From: Roseovarius salinarum
GTDB lineage: Bacteria; Pseudomonadota; Alphaproteobacteria; Rhodobacterales; Rhodobacteraceae
Length of the DNA: 64,000 nt
Assembly: GCF_002834145.1 (NCBI RefSeq)
Contig: NZ_PHNT01000003.1
Location: forward strand, 62,247-126,246
Reading direction: 5' to 3'
Shown here piece by piece: positions 57,199-64,000 of the stretch. The notes beneath the pieces are model-generated. The model was not told the DNA's origin and did no database searches. It was given only the letters and a program-made list of their open reading frames with translations. Within the stretch, counting starts at the first letter, position 1, and each line of letters begins with the position of its first letter. The position numbers were made by a program, and so were the translations under genes.

Positions 57199-58596
57199 AT
57201 GTCGACCATCACCAACCACCTGCCGACCGACGAGTTGCAGGCACTGGACGCCGCGCATCACATGCACCCCTTCACCCACGGCGCGGAACTGGCGGGCAAG
57301 GGCGCGCGCGTGATCACCCGCGCCCGGGGTGTCACCCTGACAGACAGCGAAGGCAACGACATCCTCGACGCCATGGCGGGGCTTTGGTGCGTCAACGTCG
57401 GCTACGGCCGCGACGAACTGGCCGACGCGGCCGCGCGCCAGATGCGGGAACTGCCCTACTACAACACCTTCTTCCAGACGACCCATGTGCCCGCCATCGC
57501 GCTGGCGTCGAAACTGGCCGAACTGGCGCCGGGCGACCTGAACCACGTGTTCTTCGCCGGCTCGGGCTCCGAGGCGAACGACACCAATATCCGGCTCGTG
57601 CGCACCTACTGGGCGCAGAAGGGCAGGCCCGACAAGAAGGTCATCATCAGCAGGAAGAACGCCTATCACGGGTCGAGCGTCGGCAGCGCGTCGCTTGGCG
57701 GCATGGGCGGAATGCACGCGCAGGGCGGGCTGCCGATCCCCGGCATCCACCACATCGACCAGCCCAACTGGTGGGCCGAGGGGGGCGACATGACCCCGGA
57801 GGAATTCGGCCTGGAGCGTGCCCGCCAGCTCGAGCAGGCGATCGCGGAGCTGGGCGAGGACCGCGTCGCTGCCTTCATCGCCGAGCCGGTTCAGGGTGCG
57901 GGGGGCGTCATCGTCCCGCCCGACAGCTACTGGCCCGAGATCCGGCGTATCTGCGACAAGCACGACATCCTGCTGATCGCCGACGAGGTCATCTGCGGCT
58001 TCGGCCGCACCGGCAACTGGTTCGGAAGCCAGACGGTGGGCTGGCGGCCCGACATCATGACCATCGCCAAGGGCCTGAGCAGCGGCTACCAGCCCATCGG
58101 TGGTTCCATCATCAGCGACGAGATCGCCGAAGTCATCGGCGACACGGAATTCAACCACGGCTACACCTACTCCGGCCACCCCGTCGCCTGCGCCGTGGCA
58201 CTGGAAAACCTGCGCATCCTCGAGGAAGAGGGTATCGTGGACCGCGTCCGCGACCGGACCGGGCCCTATCTCAAGGAGAAATGGGAAGAGCTGACCGACC
58301 ACCCGCTGGTCGGCGAGGCGAAGATCGTCGGGCTGATGGGCTCCATCGCGCTGACGCCGGACAAGGCGGCGCGCGCGCCCTTCGCCGCCGGCCCCGGGGC
58401 CGCCGGGCTGATCTGCCGCGAGGCCTGTTTCGCCAACAACCTGGTGATGCGGCATGTCGGCGACCGGATGATCATTTCGCCGCCGCTGGTCATCGAACCC
58501 GCCGAGATCGACACGCTGATCCACCGGGCGCGCGCGGCGCTCGACCAGACGCATGCGCGGCTTCGCGACGAGGGGTTGATGAAGGCCGCGAGTTGA
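57199..58596 (+). CDS. Class III aminotransferase, putrescine/polyamine-pyruvate type
   Basis: The 465-aa PLP enzyme has the class III layout: DSEGNDILDAMAGLWCVNVGYG, the FFAGSGSEANDTNIRL motif, LLIADEVICGFGRTGNWFG and the PLP lysine in TIAKGLSSGYQPIGG. It resembles SpuC-type putrescine:pyruvate aminotransferases. With the transporter and PuuB-like oxidase nearby, polyamine catabolism is the likely role; beta-alanine/omega-amino-acid transamination is possible. Two adjacent ATGs (57196 and 57199) could start it. Confidence 0.86.
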   Translation: MSTITNHLPTDELQALDAAHHMHPFTHGAELAGKGARVITRARGVTLTDSEGNDILDAMAGLWCVNVGYGRDELADAAARQMRELPYYNTFFQTTHVPAIALASKLAELAPGDLNHVFFAGSGSEANDTNIRLVRTYWAQKGRPDKKVIISRKNAYHGSSVGSASLGGMGGMHAQGGLPIPGIHHIDQPNWWAEGGDMTPEEFGLERARQLEQAIAELGEDRVAAFIAEPVQGAGGVIVPPDSYWPEIRRICDKHDILLIADEVICGFGRTGNWFGSQTVGWRPDIMTIAKGLSSGYQPIGGSIISDEIAEVIGDTEFNHGYTYSGHPVACAVALENLRILEEEGIVDRVRDRTGPYLKEKWEELTDHPLVGEAKIVGLMGSIALTPDKAARAPFAAGPGAAGLICREACFANNLVMRHVGDRMIISPPLVIEPAEIDTLIHRARAALDQTHARLRDEGLMKAAS

Positions 58597-58642
58597 GGGG
58601 CAGCCTTGAGCGCCCGGCGTCATGGCGTTAACGACATGACGC

Positions 58643-59041
58643 ATGAGTGACGACACCGGCGTGACATCCGAAACCTCCGAAGGCCCGACCGCCCGGTTGC
58701 GGATTCGCGTGGTCTTTGACGGCGGGTTCATGATGGGGCCCGGCAAGGCCGATCTGCTTGAACTGATCCGCGACACCGGCTCGATCTCCGCCGCCGGACG
58801 GCGGATGGGGATGAGCTACAAACGCGCCTGGACCCTCGTGGAGACCATGAACGCGGGCTTCTCGGCACCGGTGGTCGAAAGCACCCGTGGCGGCGCGCGG
58901 GGCGGCGGCGCGCGGTTGACCGAGACGGGCGCGACGGCTCTCGGGCATTACCGCGCGCTGGAGGCGGCCTGCGGTGCGGCCGCGGCGCCCGATCTCGCCG
59001 GGCTTTCCGGGCTGCTGGCCGATATTCCCGGCGAAAAATAA
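58643..59041 (+). CDS. One-domain ModE-like molybdate regulator
   Basis: The 132-aa protein contains only the ModE-type winged helix (about 20-115): KADLLELIRDTGSISAAGRRMGMSYKRAWTLV followed by RGGARGGGARLTETG, given here as the span of the motif (key residues SISAAGRRMGMSYKRAW). The C-terminal molybdate-binding TOBE/Mop domains of full ModE are absent. It precedes modA by 60 bases and is very probably its regulator, although how it senses molybdate is unclear. Confidence 0.88.
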   Translation: MSDDTGVTSETSEGPTARLRIRVVFDGGFMMGPGKADLLELIRDTGSISAAGRRMGMSYKRAWTLVETMNAGFSAPVVESTRGGARGGGARLTETGATALGHYRALEAACGAAAAPDLAGLSGLLADIPGEK

Positions 59042-59068
59042 CGCTTGCTCCGGCGAAGTCGGTTTGCA

Positions 59069-59088
59069 ATATGTCCTGCGAAACATAA
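59069..59088. promoter_or_regulatory. Mo-box-like operator before modA
   Basis: ATATGT (59069-59074) and ACATAA (59083-59088) form an imperfect inverted repeat with an 8-base spacer. A TTGCTC, 17 bases, AATATG promoter-like arrangement would overlap it. The position and shape resemble the ModE binding sites (Mo-boxes) described in proteobacteria. Confidence 0.5.
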
Positions 59089-59101
59089 CGACGGGGGATT
59101 C

Positions 59102-59854
59102 ATGTCCTTGTTCCGGCTTGCCGCGGCGGTCGTGCTGGCGTTGACGGCCGCTCTGCCAGCCCGCGCCGACGAAGCACTCGTCGCGGTGGCCTCGAATTTC
59201 GCCGAGGTTGCCGAGGCGCTGGAGCCCGGCTTCGAGGCCGGGACCGGGCACAGCGTGACCCTGGCAACCGGGTCGACGGGCAAGCTTTATGCCCAGATCA
59301 CCAAGGGTGCGCCCTTTGACGTTCTGCTCGCCGCCGATCAGGCACGCCCCGAACGTCTGCTTGCGGAAGGCCACGCCGTGGCGGGGGCACGCTTCACCTA
59401 CGCAACCGGTCGGCTGGTGCTGTGGAGCGCGGACCCCGGCCGCGTGGGCGAGGACGGCGCCGCGACGCTGCGCGGCGGGGATTACGACTTTCTCGCCATC
59501 GCCAACCCCGATCTTGCGCCCTACGGGCTGGCCGCGCGGCAGGCGCTGACCGCGCTGGGCCTGTGGGAGGCCGTGCAGCCGAACATCGTCATGGGCCAGA
59601 ACATCGGGCAGGCGTTCTCGATGGTCGCCACCGGCAACGCCGAGCTGGGGCTGGTGGCGAAATCGCAGGCCGTGTCGCCGCGCAACGATACCCGCGGCAG
59701 CGCTTGGGCGGTGCCCGCCGACCTGCACGCGCCGATCCGGCAGGATGCCGTTTTGCTGGATGGCGACAACGCCGCCGCGCGCGCATTCCTCGACTACCTG
59801 AAGGGCGATGCCGCGCGCACCGTGATCGCGCGTTTCGGCTACGGGGACGGCTGA
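59102..59854 (+). CDS. modA: Molybdate-binding periplasmic protein ModA
   Basis: The 250-aa protein has a signal peptide (MSLFRLAAAVVLALTAALPARA, cleaved near ADE) and the ModA start VAVASNFAEVAEALEPGFE, STGKLYAQITKGAPFDVLLAAD and NIVMGQNIGQAFSMVATGNAE. It captures molybdate (or tungstate). The ATG at 59102 is used because it opens the signal peptide and GGGGG precedes it; the open frame starts further upstream. It is the first gene of modABC. Confidence 0.94.
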   Translation: MSLFRLAAAVVLALTAALPARADEALVAVASNFAEVAEALEPGFEAGTGHSVTLATGSTGKLYAQITKGAPFDVLLAADQARPERLLAEGHAVAGARFTYATGRLVLWSADPGRVGEDGAATLRGGDYDFLAIANPDLAPYGLAARQALTALGLWEAVQPNIVMGQNIGQAFSMVATGNAELGLVAKSQAVSPRNDTRGSAWAVPADLHAPIRQDAVLLDGDNAAARAFLDYLKGDAARTVIARFGYGDG

Positions 59855-59858
59855 GGCG

Positions 59859-60536
59859 ATGGAATGGCCCGAGCTCGGCCCGCTGTGGCTCACGGTCCGG
59901 CTGGCGGCCGTCACCACGGGCATCCTGCTGGTTCTGGGCACGCCGCTGGCGTGGTGGCTGGCGCACACCCGAAGCCGCCTGAAACCGGTGGCCGAGGCGA
60001 TCACGGCGCTGCCGCTGGTGCTGCCACCCACCGTTCTGGGTTTCTATCTTCTCGTGTTCCTCAGCCCCGAGGCACCGCTGGGCGCGGCTTGGCGCGATGT
60101 GACCGGCGCGGCCTTGACGTTCTCGTTCGCCGGGCTTGTGGTCGCGTCGGTCCTCTATTCGCTTCCGTTCACCGTGCAACCGTTGCAGGCGTCGTTCGAG
60201 ACCATCGGCCGCCGCCCGCTCGAGGCCGCAGCGGCGCTGGGTGCGGGGCCGCTCGACCGGTTCCTCACGGTCGCCTCGCCGCTCGCGCTGCGGGGCTACC
60301 TGACCGCGCTGGTGCTGAGCTTTGCCCATACCGTCGGAGAGTTCGGCGTGGTGTTGATGGTGGGCGGCAACATCCCGGGGCGAACCAAGGTCATCTCGAT
60401 CGCGATCTACGAGCACGTCGAGACGCTCGACTACGCGCAGGCGCACGCCCTTTCGGCGGTGCTGCTGGCGTTTTCCTTCGCGGTTCTGGTGGGTGTCTAT
60501 GCCGTCAACCGCCGTTTCCCGGTGCACGTGGGATGA
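59859..60536 (+). CDS. modB: Molybdate ABC transporter permease ModB
   Basis: The 225-aa permease has five to six membrane segments, starting with WLTVRLAAVTTGILLVLGTPLAWWLA-type text (key spans GPLWLTVRLAAVT and LAWWLAHTRS), and the coupling loop EAAAALGAGPLDRFLTVASP. It starts four bases after modA and overlaps modC by four bases (ATGA). Confidence 0.95.
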   Translation: MEWPELGPLWLTVRLAAVTTGILLVLGTPLAWWLAHTRSRLKPVAEAITALPLVLPPTVLGFYLLVFLSPEAPLGAAWRDVTGAALTFSFAGLVVASVLYSLPFTVQPLQASFETIGRRPLEAAAALGAGPLDRFLTVASPLALRGYLTALVLSFAHTVGEFGVVLMVGGNIPGRTKVISIAIYEHVETLDYAQAHALSAVLLAFSFAVLVGVYAVNRRFPVHVG

Positions 60537-61642
60537 GCACGCTGTCGCTCGATATCACGCTGGAGCGGCCGGACTTCGCGCTGTCGGTCACGCATGCCTT
60601 TCCCGCGGCGGGGCTGACGGCGGTGTTCGGCCCCTCGGGCAGTGGCAAGACCACGCTGCTGCGCGTGATCGCCGGGTTCGAGCCCGGTGCACGCGGCACC
60701 GTGCGGTTCGACGGCGCGCTCTGGCAGGGGCCGGGGCGGTTCGTGCCACCGCATCGGCGCGGCGTTGGCTATGTGTTCCAGGAGCCGCGGCTGTTCCCGC
60801 ACCTGAGCGTTTCCGGGAACCTGGCCTATGCCGAACGCCGGGCGCGCCGCGCCGGGCGGCGGCCCGACCGCGCCAGGGTGGAGGATGGTCTCGACCTAGG
60901 GCCGCTTCGGGACCGGCGGCCGGCGCAGCTGTCGGGCGGCGAGGCGCAGCGCGTGGCCATGGCGCGCGCGCTTCTGACCGACCCGAAGCTGATGCTGATG
61001 GACGAGCCGCTGTCCGCGCTGGATGCCGCACGAAAGGACGCGATCCTGCCCTACATCGAGGCGATCCGCGACCGGCTGGGCGTACCGATCCTGTTCGTCA
61101 GCCATTCCGTGCCCGAAGTCGCGCGGCTGGCCGACACCGTGGTGCTGTTGAAGGCCGGGCAGGTGGCAGGCCAGGGTTCCGCCGAGGAGGTGCTTTCCGA
61201 TCCGGCGCTTGCACCCAGCTTCGGGGTGCGCGAGGTGGGGTCCATTCTGACCGCGCGGGTCACGGTGCAACACGACGACGGGCTGACGGAAATGGCCCTG
61301 CCCGACGGGCAGACGCTGTTCCTGCCGCGCGTCGCGGCCGCGCCGGGCCAACCGATACGCGCGCGCATCGCGGCGCATGACGTGATCCTGTCGCGTGACC
61401 GGCCCGAGGGGCTGTCGGCGCTCAACGTCCTGCGGGGGACCATCGCCGAGCTGCGCCGCGGCCCGGGGCCGGGCGTGATCGTGCGGTTGCGGGTGGGCGA
61501 CGCGGACCTTCTGGCGCGCGTCACCCGGCGGTCGGCCGATGCCCTGGGCCTGCGCGAAGGGCTGGCCTGCCACGCCGTGGCCAAGACCGTTTCGGTCGCC
61601 GCGGCCGACATCGGCCTCGGCACCGCGTCGCTCAGTCCTTGA
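60533..61642 (+). CDS. modC: Molybdate ABC transporter ATP-binding protein ModC
   Basis: The 369-aa ATPase has Walker A FGPSGSGKTTLLRVIAGFE, the signature LSGGEAQRVAMARAL, Walker B LMLMDEPLSALDAARKD and the His-switch LFVSHSVPEVARLAD. A C-terminal TOBE/Mop-like domain follows (about 300-369). It is the last gene of modABC; its 3' end overlaps the convergent doeA stop by 11 bases. Confidence 0.95.
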   Translation: MSTLSLDITLERPDFALSVTHAFPAAGLTAVFGPSGSGKTTLLRVIAGFEPGARGTVRFDGALWQGPGRFVPPHRRGVGYVFQEPRLFPHLSVSGNLAYAERRARRAGRRPDRARVEDGLDLGPLRDRRPAQLSGGEAQRVAMARALLTDPKLMLMDEPLSALDAARKDAILPYIEAIRDRLGVPILFVSHSVPEVARLADTVVLLKAGQVAGQGSAEEVLSDPALAPSFGVREVGSILTARVTVQHDDGLTEMALPDGQTLFLPRVAAAPGQPIRARIAAHDVILSRDRPEGLSALNVLRGTIAELRRGPGPGVIVRLRVGDADLLARVTRRSADALGLREGLACHAVAKTVSVAAADIGLGTASLSP

Positions 61643-62816
61643 CGCACAGGGCGCGGGGACGGTTGCAGAAGGTCTCGGCCGGCGCGTCCTCGCGGATCAG
61701 GATCGACTCGGTGATCTCGAGCCCCCAGTCGTCCATCCAAAGTCCCGGCATGAAGTGGAATGTCATGCCCGGCTCCAGCACCGTTTCGTCCTCGGGCCGC
61801 AGAGAGATCGTTCGCTCGCCCCAGTCGGGCGGGTAGCTCAGCCCCACGGGATAGCCGCAGCGCGCGCCGCGCTCGATGCCGGCGCGTTCCAGCGGCGCGG
61901 CCAGGGCGTTGGCGATGTCACAGGCGCGGTTGCCGGCGCGCGCGACCTCGAGGCCGGCCTCCAGCCCCTCGACCAGCGCCTTTTCCGCCTCGCGCATGAA
62001 GGCGGGCGGCCGGCCCAGGAAGATCGTGCGGCACAGCGGCGCGTGGTAGCGCCGGTAGCAGCCGGAAATCTCGAAGAACGTCGCCTCGCCCGTCTCGAAG
62101 GGGCGGCCGTTCCACGTCAGGTGGGACGCGGCGGCATCGGTCCCCGAGGGCATCAGCGGCACGATGGCAGGGTAGTCGCCCCAGGCGCCCTCGACCCCGC
62201 GGATGCCGTCGCGGAAGACCTCGGCCACCACCTCGTGCTTGGGCACGCCGGGGTCCACCCGCTCCATCAGGCCATCGATGATCTTTTCGGAAATGGCCGC
62301 GGCCTTGCGCATGAAGGCCAGCTCCTCTTCGGATTTCACGGCGCGCTGCCAGTTCACCAGGGCCGTCGCGTCGGCAATGGTGGCATCCCCCAGTTCGGCC
62401 AGCAGCACCTGGTGCGCCTTGGCAGAGAAGTAATAGTTGTCCATCTCCACGCCGATGCGTGCCTGCCCGGCGCCGGCATCCTTCAGCCTGGCGGCAAGAT
62501 CCTGCATCGGGTGGCGCACGGTGGACTGCACGAAATTGTCGGCGTAGGTCCAGATGCGGTCATCGCCCATCCAGACGGTGCGCAGCGCGCCGTTGCCGTC
62601 CTGCCGGCGACCCCACCAGACGGGGTCGTCCTCCGCGAAGACGATCACGCCCTGGTGCACGTAGAACGACCATCCGTCATAGCCTGTCAGCCAGTTCTGG
62701 TTGGACGGGTCGGTGACAAGCAGAACGTCGAGCCCCGCGGCCTGCATGGCGCGTTTCGTCCTGTCCAGTCGCCGCCGGAATTCATCATGCGAGAAGGGGA
62801 GGTCTTTCCGGATCAT
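61632..62816 (-). CDS. doeA: Ectoine hydrolase DoeA (M24 peptidase family)
   Basis: The 394-aa protein has the M24 creatinase/prolidase fold: N-terminal NQNWLTGYDGWSFYVHQGV and the C-terminal pita-bread domain with TFFEISGCYRRYHAPLCRT and FHFMPGLWMDDWGLEITESI. It opens the ectoine ring to N-acetyl-diaminobutyrate. The full-length similarity pattern and the neighbouring eutB point to DoeA rather than a generic aminopeptidase. AAGGA precedes the ATG by eight bases. Confidence 0.9.
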   Translation of the reverse strand: MIRKDLPFSHDEFRRRLDRTKRAMQAAGLDVLLVTDPSNQNWLTGYDGWSFYVHQGVIVFAEDDPVWWGRRQDGNGALRTVWMGDDRIWTYADNFVQSTVRHPMQDLAARLKDAGAGQARIGVEMDNYYFSAKAHQVLLAELGDATIADATALVNWQRAVKSEEELAFMRKAAAISEKIIDGLMERVDPGVPKHEVVAEVFRDGIRGVEGAWGDYPAIVPLMPSGTDAAASHLTWNGRPFETGEATFFEISGCYRRYHAPLCRTIFLGRPPAFMREAEKALVEGLEAGLEVARAGNRACDIANALAAPLERAGIERGARCGYPVGLSYPPDWGERTISLRPEDETVLEPGMTFHFMPGLWMDDWGLEITESILIREDAPAETFCNRPRALCVKD

Positions 62817-62983
62817 GTAGCTGTCCTTGTCGTTGCGCGGATGGCGCCACTAGAGGGATATCCCGGCGGGGCTGCCCCAACAAATACGTCGCGCCGGTGT
62901 CGTTTTTGGCAAATTGCATGTCGCAGAGTTGACGGTAGCCTGATCCGGCCTCAACAGTGACAGCGATCCGTGAAGGGGTACAA

Positions 62984-63985
62984 ATGCAGCCCACGCTTGC
63001 CGATATTCATGCCGCGGCCAACGCGATCGCGGGTGTGGCCGACGCCACGCCACTGGTGCCCTCACCATTCATGGGCGCGCGCTGCAACGGGGATTTCCTG
63101 CTGAAGCTGGAGAACATGCAGCCGATCGGCGCGTTCAAGTTGCGCGGTGCGCTGAACGCCGTGGCCGGCGTGCCGGATGCCGCCGGTGTGACGTGCTGTT
63201 CCACCGGCAACCACGGGCGCGGCGTGGCCTATGCGGCGCGCCAGCGCGGACTGCGGGCGGTGATCTGCATGTCCGAGCTGGTGCCGCAGGTCAAGGTGGA
63301 CGGCATCCGCGCGCTGGGCGCCGAGGTGCGCATCACCGGCCGCAGCCAGGACGAGGCGCTGGCGGAATCGCGGCGGCTGGTCGAGGCGGAGGGGCTGGTG
63401 GAAATCTCGCCTTTCGACGATCCGCGTGTCATCGCCGGGCAGGGCACCATCGGACTGGAGATCATGTCGCGCCGTCCGGACATCGAGACGCTGCTGGTGC
63501 CGCTGTCGGGCGGTGGCCTGGCCGCCGGGGTTGCGTTGGCGGCCAAGGCGATCAAGCCCGACGTTCGGGTGGTCGGCATCTCGATGGACCGCGGCGCGGC
63601 GATGTACCAAAGCCTGCGTGCCGGACATCCGGTGGACGTGGAGGAGGTGCCGAGCCTCGCCGATTCCCTGGGCGGCGGGATCGGGGCGGACAACAGGCTG
63701 ACCTATCCGATGTGCCGCGACCTGCTGGACGGCACGATGCTCGTGACCGAGGAAGAGATCTATCACGCGATGCAGGTGCTCTATTACGAGGACCGGCTCG
63801 TGGCCGAAGGCGCCTGCGTCGTCGGGCTGGCGGCGGTCCTGTCGGGCAAACTGGCACCGAAACCGCCGGTGGCCACGATCGTGACGGGTCGCAACCTCGA
63901 CATGGAGGTATTCACCCGCGTCGTGACGGGGCAGGACGTGACGCTGGGCGACAAGATCGTGAAGGGGCAAGCCTATGGGACATGA
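62984..63985 (+). CDS. eutB: EutB: PLP-dependent dehydratase of hydroxyectoine catabolism
   Basis: The 333-aa threonine-dehydratase-like enzyme has the PLP lysine K51 (GAFKLRGALN), the glycine-rich SGGGLAAGVALAAK and a CSTGNHGRGVAYAARQ motif. In hydroxyectoine users EutB acts on the hydroxyectoine-derived intermediate together with EutC. Context (divergent doeA, the following cyclodeaminase-type start) supports EutB over generic threonine dehydratase. GAAGGGG precedes the ATG at 62984. Confidence 0.87.
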   Translation: MQPTLADIHAAANAIAGVADATPLVPSPFMGARCNGDFLLKLENMQPIGAFKLRGALNAVAGVPDAAGVTCCSTGNHGRGVAYAARQRGLRAVICMSELVPQVKVDGIRALGAEVRITGRSQDEALAESRRLVEAEGLVEISPFDDPRVIAGQGTIGLEIMSRRPDIETLLVPLSGGGLAAGVALAAKAIKPDVRVVGISMDRGAAMYQSLRAGHPVDVEEVPSLADSLGGGIGADNRLTYPMCRDLLDGTMLVTEEEIYHAMQVLYYEDRLVAEGACVVGLAAVLSGKLAPKPPVATIVTGRNLDMEVFTRVVTGQDVTLGDKIVKGQAYGT

Positions 63986-64000
63986 CGTATGCATACTGAC
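63975..64000 (+). CDS. eutC: Probable start of eutC (ornithine-cyclodeaminase-like), cut by the window end
   Basis: Starting at ATG 63975, inside the end of eutB, the open frame reads MGHDVCIL and reaches the window end. A very good ribosome-binding site (AAGGGG, 63962-63967) lies seven bases upstream. EutC follows eutB in known hydroxyectoine clusters and members of its family often begin with a short lead into an ILT-type strand. Too little is present for certainty. Confidence 0.5.

Overview
The window is about 64 kb of dense, GC-rich (roughly two-thirds G+C) chromosomal DNA. It most likely comes from a marine alphaproteobacterium of the Rhodobacteraceae (Roseobacter group). The evidence is the gene families (DUF4189 protein, NDUFA9-like reductase, PuuB-like/polyamine cluster, ectoine hydrolase DoeA with EutB, GT14-DUF5927 protein), the rimP-nusA-ylxR-infB order, the alphaproteobacterial type heat-shock promoter before dnaK, and a family-type intergenic hairpin. 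No phage, insertion sequence, CRISPR array or replication origin was seen; nearly everything is ordinary chromosomal content.

Layout. 1-4843: translation/transcription operon rimP(end)-nusA-ylxR/L7Ae-infB, closed by a hairpin, with a small 44-aa gene facing it. 5164-7648 (minus): parvulin PPIase, argJ, mutT. 7834-13330: secA, an uncharacterised membrane-anchored protein and a PstS-like/OmpA protein. 13327-18492 (minus): radC, lrgB/lrgA and the dnaK-dnaJ heat-shock operon. 18699-29379: alkB, an ABC-2 export permease, cysQ, kdsB, galU, galE, two paralogous glycosyltransferases, a GT14-DUF5927 protein and a two-part sulfotransferase. Read together, this stretch looks like a surface-glycan module: activated sugars (CMP-Kdo, UDP-Glc/Gal), transferases, sulfation, removal of the sulfation by-product PAP by CysQ, and export.

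29385-33192 (minus): rnd-like exonuclease, lptC-lptA-lptB, hpf, ptsN, that is, the enterobacterial lpt-hpf-ptsN order without rpoN. Next come tRNA-Leu(CAG), an NDUFA9-like protein and uppP. 35842-41872: glutamate synthase gltD-gltB. 41938-48436: DUF4189 protein, mtgA, a GST, queG, kbl-tdh (threonine catabolism) and msrB-msrA. 48376-50953: malonyl-CoA synthetase-like enzyme and an EamA exporter.

50959-58596: a polyamine regulon, with potF-G-H-I and a PuuB-like oxidase on the minus strand facing a GntR/FCD regulator and a putrescine-type aminotransferase on the plus strand. A shared ATTTGATCA-type palindrome lies in front of both transcription units and is the best candidate for the regulator's operator. 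58643-61642: molybdate module, a one-domain ModE followed by modABC, with a Mo-box-like palindrome before modA. 61632-64000: the edge of an ectoine/hydroxyectoine degradation cluster (doeA, eutB and the first codons of a probable eutC).

The best candidates for something not fully described are the sulfated-glycan module with its bipartite sulfotransferase (24005-29379), the uncharacterised protein plus PstS-OmpA pair behind secA, the 44-aa gene opposite infB, and the GntR polyamine operator pair.
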